Below, piece after piece: positions 53,952 through 59,458 of a stretch of 59,458 nt of DNA. The notes beneath the pieces were generated by a model, which was given only the letters and a program-made list of their open reading frames with translations, ran no database searches and was not told the DNA's origin. The translations under genes were made by a program, and so were the position numbers. The stretch spans positions 1-59,458 of the forward strand of contig VXSB01000007.1 in assembly GCA_009838175.1 (NCBI GenBank). Direction: 5' to 3'. This DNA is from Chloroflexota bacterium. GTDB lineage: Bacteria > Chloroflexota > Dehalococcoidia > Lucifugimonadales > Lucifugimonadaceae. Position 1 is the first letter of the stretch, and each line of letters begins with the position of its first letter.

Positions 53952-54779
53952 ATGATGACTGGATCAGAGCGTGAATTGAGCGGCAAAGTGGCTATTGTTA
54001 CCGGCGCAGGGCGTTTGCGCGGTATCGGTAGAGCCACAGCCAACGTCTTAGCGAGGATGGGTGCGGATGTCGTTGTGACCGGGACTGGGCGCGATCCTGC
54101 GACGTTTCCACCCGATGAGAAAGAAGCTGGGTGGCGGGATATTGACTCAACGGCTGACGAGGTTAGAGCGTTTGGGGTCAAAGCCTTACCGGTCGTTATG
54201 GATGTGACGAGCGCGGATGATGTGCAAGCGCTGATTGATCAAACCGTCGATGAGTTGGGGCGTGTGGATATCTTGATCAACAACGCTGCTGCGCCTTATG
54301 GAGAGGACCGGGTTCCGGTGGTGGAAGTCGAAGAGCATGTGTTTAAGACTGTGTTGGATGTCAAGGTTGTGGGGACGTATCTGTGCTCTAAGGCCGGGGC
54401 GATCCAGATGATCAAGCAAGGCGATGGCGGTAGGATCGTGAACATCTCCTCGACGGCGGGCAAGCGCGGCAATGCGCGGATGGCTGCTTACAACGCGGCG
54501 AACTTCGCGGTCGACGGTTTCACTCAAGCGTTGGCGAAAGAGTTGGCTGAGCATGAGATTACAGCCAACTGTGTGTGTCCCGGCATGACGGAGACGGCTC
54601 GTCTCGACCCGATCGGGCGGGGTGACGAATGGTGGACGCGAGCGGCTCAGGTGCCGTTGGGTCGACCTGCTGAGGACATTGAGGTTGGGGAATTGATTGG
54701 CTTCCTTTGCAGCCCGCGGGCGGCGTATATAACGGGTCAGGCGATCAACATCAATGGCGGCTCGGTGACCGAACGATAG
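53952..54779 (+). CDS. SDR-family oxidoreductase with Lys-to-Asn change
   Basis: A 275-residue short-chain dehydrogenase. The cofactor motif is VTGAGRLRGIG, longer than the usual TGxxxGIG, a form seen in fabG-like relatives. NNAA is at 110-113 and the Ser pair NISST near 165-168. The active-site Tyr180 is present (AAYNAANFAV), but the Lys four residues later is Asn184. The end of the fold, YITGQAININGGSV, is normal. ATG 53952 or 53955 is the start, with GGGAG upstream. It follows the protease gene by 72 bases; substrate unknown. Confidence 0.85.
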   Translation: MMTGSERELSGKVAIVTGAGRLRGIGRATANVLARMGADVVVTGTGRDPATFPPDEKEAGWRDIDSTADEVRAFGVKALPVVMDVTSADDVQALIDQTVDELGRVDILINNAAAPYGEDRVPVVEVEEHVFKTVLDVKVVGTYLCSKAGAIQMIKQGDGGRIVNISSTAGKRGNARMAAYNAANFAVDGFTQALAKELAEHEITANCVCPGMTETARLDPIGRGDEWWTRAAQVPLGRPAEDIEVGELIGFLCSPRAAYITGQAININGGSVTER

Positions 54780-54802
54780 AGGCGTTTTCTGCGTCCTGAA
54801 TT

Positions 54803-54837
54803 TCGAGGTCGTCTCAACTCTGGTGAGACGACCTCGA
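54803..54837. terminator. Strong hairpin between convergent SDR and rpoD
   Basis: A perfect 14-base stem (TCGAGGTCGTCTCA with its complement) and loop ACTCTGG lie between the SDR and rpoD stops. The T run is weak on both sides, but position and length suggest a two-way terminator. Confidence 0.65.
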
Positions 54838-54859
54838 TTGATTATCGGTGACGGCGTAG

Positions 54860-57172
54860 TTACTCCACGAAGCCGCGAAGTTGGCGGCTGCGGGTTGGAT
54901 GGCGGAGCTTCCTTAGCGCCTTGGCTTCGATTTGGCGGACGCGCTCACGGGTAACGCCGAAGTAGCGGCCGACCTCCTCTAGCGTCTTGGATTGACCGTC
55001 CTTCATACCGAAGCGATGCTCGATGACCTGCTTCTCGCGAACGTCCAGAGTTTCGAGGATCTCCATGACGCTTTCTTTCATCAGGTTGGTCGATGCTTTT
55101 TCTATCGGACCATCGGTGTTGGTTTCAGGTATGAAGTCGCCGAGGGTCGAGTCCTCCTCGTCTCCGATCGGGGTTTCGAGGGAGACTGGTTGGAGAGAGA
55201 TCTTCAAGGTGTCTCGGACCTTTTGCGGTGTCGTCTCCATGTGGACGGCGATCTCTTCGGGGGTTGGTTCTCGGCCGTATTCCTGCACTAGTCGTCTGCT
55301 GATTCGGAGCAGCTTGTTGATGGTTTCGACCATGTGAACCGGGATGCGGATGGTGCGCGCTTGGTCGGCGATGGAGCGGGTAATCGCCTGACGGATCCAC
55401 CATGTTGCATAGGTTGAGAATTTGTAACCGCGTCGGTAGTCGAATTTCTCAACCGCCCTTATCAACCCGATGTTGCCTTCTTGGACGAGGTCCAAGAGGT
55501 TCATTCCGCGCCCCATGTATTTCTTGGCCACTGATACGACAAGCCGGAGGTTCGCTTTGGTGATGTGGATGTCTGACGCGGTGCCGCGGTTGCGGATCGT
55601 GGTCAGGTGCGCGTCAAGGAGCGGTCCGTAGTAGAAGAGCCTTTGAATCGCTTCGTTGTCGATGGACTGTGCGAGCTCGAACAATTGCGGGTTGGATTCG
55701 ATGGCGTCGGGCGTCTCGTTGGCGATCAGCAGAGTCAGCAGCGAGAGGTTTCGGATCGTTGTTTTCGATTCTTCCGAGTCGCAACCGAGGTGATTCGCGA
55801 GGTACTCGATCTTCTCCTCAGAGTATGGTTGGTCGAGACAATCGCGGATTTGGGGATCCATCAGCATGTCGGAGAGGTGGGTCGTCGCCACGTCGTCGGG
55901 TATGGCGAGCAGTTTCTCCGCAAGTTTTTCGGAACACATCAATCCGTTCCACATCGCAGTGACGCGAGCTTCGTGTGACGTCTCCTGCCAAACATCGAAG
56001 ATCTTGTCATTGTCGAGTCGCAGTTCAGTATGACCGAAGTTCGGAGCTAGCTCTTTGACGATTTCCAGAGCCTCGTTGCGCGAACCGCCCAACTCTCTAC
56101 GGATCGGGGTTGCGGAGGTTATCCGGTATGGGCTGGCGACTATTTCGAGTAGACGTGGTTGGGTCAGAACGTCTGAGATCGACGCTCCATCGCTTCGCTC
56201 ATGTATCTGCTCAAGGATCGCGGCCGTGGCGTTGTCGCAGGCGAGCGCGTCTTTGATCGCCGCGGCGACGCCGACTTCGGGCAGATTCTCCAATGCTTGT
56301 CGCGCCTCGGGTTTTGCCACCTTGGAGAAGATCTCTTCGGGGAGCCGGGTCAGGTCTCTGATGTTCTCGATTGCTTCCTCTTGCGAGCAGTTGAAGATGT
56401 CGGAGACGTATTTGACATCCCTGATGCGGTATGGATTTTCGAGGGCTTTGCTGATGGTTGCGAAGATTTCACCCGTTCGCTCGTTGCAGAAGCCAGAGTA
56501 AATGACCATTGCTTTGGCGGCGGACTGCATCTTTGAGAGTCGGAGCATCGCCTCAACGGTTATCTCGGTGGCCGAAGGTTTGGTTTCGTGCTTTTCGAGG
56601 AAGTCAGTTTCGATCTCGGCGACGATGCGACGCAACTCGAGATTTCGGGCTAACTCACGTTCCTCTTGGGCTGTGAGCAGCTCGACACGCCCGATTTCGC
56701 GCAGGTACATCCGGACCGGATCGTCGGTTAGATCGGTGTCGGCGGCGATATTTTCGAGGTTTATAACCTCGGCGCGTTGTTTCGCTCCAGTGGCCGATCC
56801 ATCCCAGCTGTCGAGATCCGACATGGTGCCAGCGGGACCGGTCGTTGAGAGGAGCATGTTGGCGCGTTGGTTCTCGCCTTCGATGGGGTCAGCTTCGATT
56901 TCGTCGTCACCACCCAACATTCCGAACGTCAGGGTTTCGCTGTCGTCGTCCTCATCATCGTCTTCTAAGTCGTCGTCTTCCTCTACGGATGCGACGGTTT
57001 CGTCCTCATCAGCTTCGTCATCGTCGATGGATGCGCCATTGGTGGTTGAGATTCGGGTGGCGCTTGGCACGGCTCCGGAAATGCTGGGATCGGCGTCGAG
57101 TTCATCCTCCACACTCATTTCGCCGGTTTCGGTCTCTGTCACGTGTTCTGGCTGGTCGCTCTCGTTAAACAA
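54860..57172 (-). CDS. rpoD: Primary sigma factor RpoD with a repeated insert
   Basis: RpoD (sigma-70, SigA) directs RNA polymerase to housekeeping promoters. The 770 residues have a very acidic N-terminus (1-150), region 1.2 (151-180, [20 protein letters not shown]), a large insert (about 190-535), region 2 (539-612, [19 protein letters not shown]), region 3 and region 4 with the -35 helix [17 protein letters not shown] (740-756). The insert contains three tandem units of exactly 101 residues, marked by Pro-Tyr at 247, 348 and 449. TTG 57172 is the start, with AGGAG about nine bases upstream overlapping the dnaG stop. It forms the classic dnaG-rpoD pair. Confidence 0.96.
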   Translation of the reverse strand: MFNESDQPEHVTETETGEMSVEDELDADPSISGAVPSATRISTTNGASIDDDEADEDETVASVEEDDDLEDDDEDDDSETLTFGMLGGDDEIEADPIEGENQRANMLLSTTGPAGTMSDLDSWDGSATGAKQRAEVINLENIAADTDLTDDPVRMYLREIGRVELLTAQEERELARNLELRRIVAEIETDFLEKHETKPSATEITVEAMLRLSKMQSAAKAMVIYSGFCNERTGEIFATISKALENPYRIRDVKYVSDIFNCSQEEAIENIRDLTRLPEEIFSKVAKPEARQALENLPEVGVAAAIKDALACDNATAAILEQIHERSDGASISDVLTQPRLLEIVASPYRITSATPIRRELGGSRNEALEIVKELAPNFGHTELRLDNDKIFDVWQETSHEARVTAMWNGLMCSEKLAEKLLAIPDDVATTHLSDMLMDPQIRDCLDQPYSEEKIEYLANHLGCDSEESKTTIRNLSLLTLLIANETPDAIESNPQLFELAQSIDNEAIQRLFYYGPLLDAHLTTIRNRGTASDIHITKANLRLVVSVAKKYMGRGMNLLDLVQEGNIGLIRAVEKFDYRRGYKFSTYATWWIRQAITRSIADQARTIRIPVHMVETINKLLRISRRLVQEYGREPTPEEIAVHMETTPQKVRDTLKISLQPVSLETPIGDEEDSTLGDFIPETNTDGPIEKASTNLMKESVMEILETLDVREKQVIEHRFGMKDGQSKTLEEVGRYFGVTRERVRQIEAKALRKLRHPTRSRQLRGFVE

Positions 57173-57184
57173 TTTGAGCGTCTC

Positions 57185-59101
57185 CTAATGGGTTGGCGCC
57201 GCGTGTTGCGGATTCGCCAGTTCTCTGATCTCTCGGTTGGTTTTAACCGCGGTGATCATGTCCTCTTCACGGAACATGTTTCCGTTTTCTTTGGCCAGTT
57301 GCACCTCTCTCTTTTTTGTTCGTGTCAGATATTCTCTGCGGGTTCGTTTTGCACATGTTTCGGCGATCTGTATTATCGCCGCTTGGTCCTCGATTGTTTC
57401 GTCGGTCGGTGACAGGGGAACTTCCTTCAAACGCTTGACGAGTGAGAGGGCTTCGATGTCACTCTCGATTCTTCCGACGCATCCTTCTAGGTTTCCGGCG
57501 ATTCGAAGTTCTTGGAATACTCGCCTCCTGACCGGATCGGTGAAGTGGTATGGCTCCACATTAGCGGCGTGGTCGATAGCGTAGTCGTATTGCAACATGC
57601 AAGCGAGGAGATCGGATTCCCAGCGGGCTTGGATTGCGGCTATTGCAACCGGGATGGCAGGTGGGGTGGTACCTGTTCGACGAGTTGGGCTACGGCGCGA
57701 GTTGTTGTCGGGATTCGAGGCGTTTTGCACCGTCTCGCGTGCCGATCGCTTCCTAGTCAGCACATGGATCATGTCGTCTATAGCGATTCCGAGTTGCTCG
57801 CCGAGGCTATTGAGTTTTCTTTGCTCGCGGATCGTGTGCGGTGGGATGTTTTCGAAATAGGGTTCGACTTCGTTGAGAGCGGCGTCGAGTCCGTTCTCGG
57901 TCGCGGTGTTATGACTGCTCAGGCTAGTGCGGATGACGAAGTCGATGATTTCATCGGCTTGGTCGATTGAAGCAATCCATTCGGGGCCGTTGTTTCGAAT
58001 GGCTTCATCAGGGTCTTTGGCTTCGCCGTGTTCGGAGACGACGGGGCTTGCGATGCGAATGTCTATCGGTGCGCGCCGGTTGTTGGTCTGGGTCGCGGTC
58101 CGGCGTCCGAATTCGGATAGGGCCACTTGCAAGCCGCGAAGTGTAGCTTGCTGCCCGGCTTCGTCGGCATCAAGGCAGAGGACGATCGATGGAGGGTTGT
58201 CGGGATCGTCGGGGAGGACCGTTGAGATGGTTTGCAGCTGTTGGGAGGTTACTGCGGTACCCATGCAGGCGACGACGTTTTTGAAGCCGCGCTCTTGAGC
58301 GGCGATGACGTCCATGTAGCCCTCGACGACGATTGCTCGGCCGGATGCTCGGATGGCGTCGGAAGCCCAGTGCATGCCATAGAGGATTTTGGATTTATTG
58401 AAGATTGAGGTCTCGTGGGTGTTGAGGTATTTGGGTTGGGCGTCACCCATGGCGCGGGCGCCGAAGCCGATGACTTTGCCGCGGGGGTCGCGTATGGCGA
58501 TGGTGATGCGGTTTGTAAACATGTCGCGCCAGGCATCGTCGTTACCTTTGACGACGAGCCCGGATTGGACAACAGCTTGGCTGTCGGCGGCGATGGATTT
58601 TAGGTAGGCGATGAGAGAGTTGACGCCGCCGGGCGCGTATCCGATGCCGCGGCGACGTGCGGTCTGGGCGTCGATGCCGCGTGATTCGAGGTAGGCGAGG
58701 GCTTCTCGGCCTTGTGCGCCTTCGAGTTGGCGTGTGAAGAAGTCTTCGGCGATTTGGTTGACTTCGTGGAGTGCGGCGGATCTGCTGCGTCGGCGGTTGT
58801 CAGAGTATTCGTCTTTGAAGTTTGGTTCGATGCCGGCTTTGAGGGCGAGTTTTTCTAGTGCCTCTTTGAACTCGATGCCGTCGGCTCGCATGACGAAGTC
58901 GAACATGCCGCCGCCGACACCACATGCACCCCAGCAACGCCAAGAGTCGTGTTCGAGCGAGATGCTGAAAGAAGGTGTTCGTTCGTCGTGGAACGGGCAG
59001 AGTGCTTTGGGCGTGCGTGAGGATAAGTTCTCGAGAGCGACGTAATCCGAGACGACATCAACGATTGTCAGCCTTGCTTTGACTTCGTCAACTAAGGTCA
59101 T
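57185..59101 (-). CDS. dnaG: DNA primase
   Basis: DnaG makes RNA primers at the replication fork. The 638 residues have an N-terminal zinc domain (Cys35, His38, Cys56, Cys60; CPFH and CWGACG, so the last pair is spaced by three rather than two), the RNA polymerase core, and a Toprim fold with VVEGYMDVIAAQ and VLCLDADEAGQQA. ATG 59101 has GGGGAGAG upstream; the frame is open further to 59245 but that is not conserved. The rpoD ribosome-binding site overlaps its stop, so the two are coupled. Confidence 0.95.
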   Translation of the reverse strand: MTLVDEVKARLTIVDVVSDYVALENLSSRTPKALCPFHDERTPSFSISLEHDSWRCWGACGVGGGMFDFVMRADGIEFKEALEKLALKAGIEPNFKDEYSDNRRRSRSAALHEVNQIAEDFFTRQLEGAQGREALAYLESRGIDAQTARRRGIGYAPGGVNSLIAYLKSIAADSQAVVQSGLVVKGNDDAWRDMFTNRITIAIRDPRGKVIGFGARAMGDAQPKYLNTHETSIFNKSKILYGMHWASDAIRASGRAIVVEGYMDVIAAQERGFKNVVACMGTAVTSQQLQTISTVLPDDPDNPPSIVLCLDADEAGQQATLRGLQVALSEFGRRTATQTNNRRAPIDIRIASPVVSEHGEAKDPDEAIRNNGPEWIASIDQADEIIDFVIRTSLSSHNTATENGLDAALNEVEPYFENIPPHTIREQRKLNSLGEQLGIAIDDMIHVLTRKRSARETVQNASNPDNNSRRSPTRRTGTTPPAIPVAIAAIQARWESDLLACMLQYDYAIDHAANVEPYHFTDPVRRRVFQELRIAGNLEGCVGRIESDIEALSLVKRLKEVPLSPTDETIEDQAAIIQIAETCAKRTRREYLTRTKKREVQLAKENGNMFREEDMITAVKTNREIRELANPQHAAPTH

Positions 59102-59458
59102 CTGCTCTCCCCGCCATTGGCGAACTGGTTGCCTACAACGACCATCGCCCGTTTGCGACGATCGAAACGTAGTGTCTTGACGTTCGCGAAGCGTGCTAGC
59201 ACGCTTATGGGTTAGGAAGTATAAACGAGGTTTGCTTGAAAACAAGGGCGTCTTTTGGGGTCGAAAAAGTAGTTTGCGGCGTGTTGTATGAAGTGTGGAT
59301 TACGCTGATTTTTTGTGATGGGGTGTGATGAGATCATGTGTTGGGCGCGTTCAATTCTCCCTTTCGGGGAGATTCTGTTCGACGAGTGGTTTCTCGAAGC
59401 ATCGCCGCGTCTTTTCGGGATCGCGTCGATAAGTTGGTTGTGAAAGTCAGTCAATAGT
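59102..59458. other. 357-base region upstream of dnaG to the window edge
   Basis: It should hold the dnaG promoter. I see only a small inverted repeat TCTCCC-TTTCG-GGGAGA at 59356-59372. An 80-residue open frame on the minus strand (59212-59454) has no domain, no ribosome-binding site and an odd composition, so I do not call a gene. Confidence 0.45.

Noticed and set aside
59212-59454. 80-residue minus-strand open frame before dnaG
   Set aside because: No domain, no ribosome-binding site, composition unlike a protein; it lies where the dnaG promoter should be.

Overview
The window looks like a piece of a bacterial chromosome from an uncultured or little-studied lineage. It has densely packed genes on both strands, mixed ATG/GTG/TTG starts and moderate-to-high GC. 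Protein flavour suggests Chloroflexota (Dehalococcoidia or SAR202-like): sugar-acid dehydratases, an enolase-superfamily enzyme, an aerobic-type molybdenum hydroxylase subunit, branched-chain-type ABC transporters, and a MoeB/CysM/Rrf2 cysteine module. This taxonomic placement is inference from gene content only. I see no phage, insertion sequence, integrase or CRISPR array.

Layout. 1-3.7 kb (+): truncated aspartate kinase, polyprenol-phosphate mannosyltransferase-like enzyme, a pterin-binding methyltransferase and a YihY membrane protein. 3.8-13.6 kb (-): a long run read right to left, from an Rrf2 Fe-S regulator through MoeB-like activator, CysM-like cysteine synthase, amidase, an SDR without the usual active-site residues, UvrA, a thioesterase and a PLP desulfhydrase/deaminase. 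13.9-18.8 kb (+): ribosomal protein L25, RNase Y, a PHP phosphoesterase, PlsY and a zinc-ribbon membrane protein. 18.7-25.4 kb: epimerase (-), galactonate-dehydratase-like enzyme (+), tRNA-Gly(CCC) (-), TenA (-), oligoribonuclease (+), a divergent DnaA (-) and Fmt (+). 25.4-32.9 kb: amidohydrolase (+), LmbE-type deacetylase (-), TetR regulator and MFS exporter with a clear operator (-), PurE-PurK and a K+ channel (+). 32.9-41.2 kb: xylonate-dehydratase homologue (-) divergent from a LivGFHM transporter (+) that has no binding protein nearby, then an orphan molybdenum hydroxylase large subunit (+). 41.4-43.9 kb (+): ubiquitin-like sulfur-carrier protein and a fused trehalose-6-phosphate synthase/phosphatase. 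43.9-52.5 kb (-): an ABC locus with two giant FtsX-type permeases and two ATPases, one ending in an AbrB-like hairpin. 52.8-54.8 kb (+): HtrA-like lipoprotein protease and a second atypical SDR. 54.9-59.1 kb (-): the dnaG-rpoD pair.

Points that stand out. The primary sigma factor carries, between regions 1.2 and 2.1, three tandem units of exactly 101 residues (303 nt), which I do not recognise from any described sigma factor. Genes for protein-bound-sulfide cysteine synthesis (Rrf2, MoeB-like, CysM-like and, 28 kb away, a CysO/MoaD-like carrier) are present with a matching palindrome pair. The DnaA has changes in Walker A, Walker B, sensor I and the DnaA-box-reading motif. Several candidate operators and three or more families of short inverted intergenic repeats are visible by eye. 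Start sites were chosen from visible Shine-Dalgarno sequences and family lengths; no searches or computations were run.
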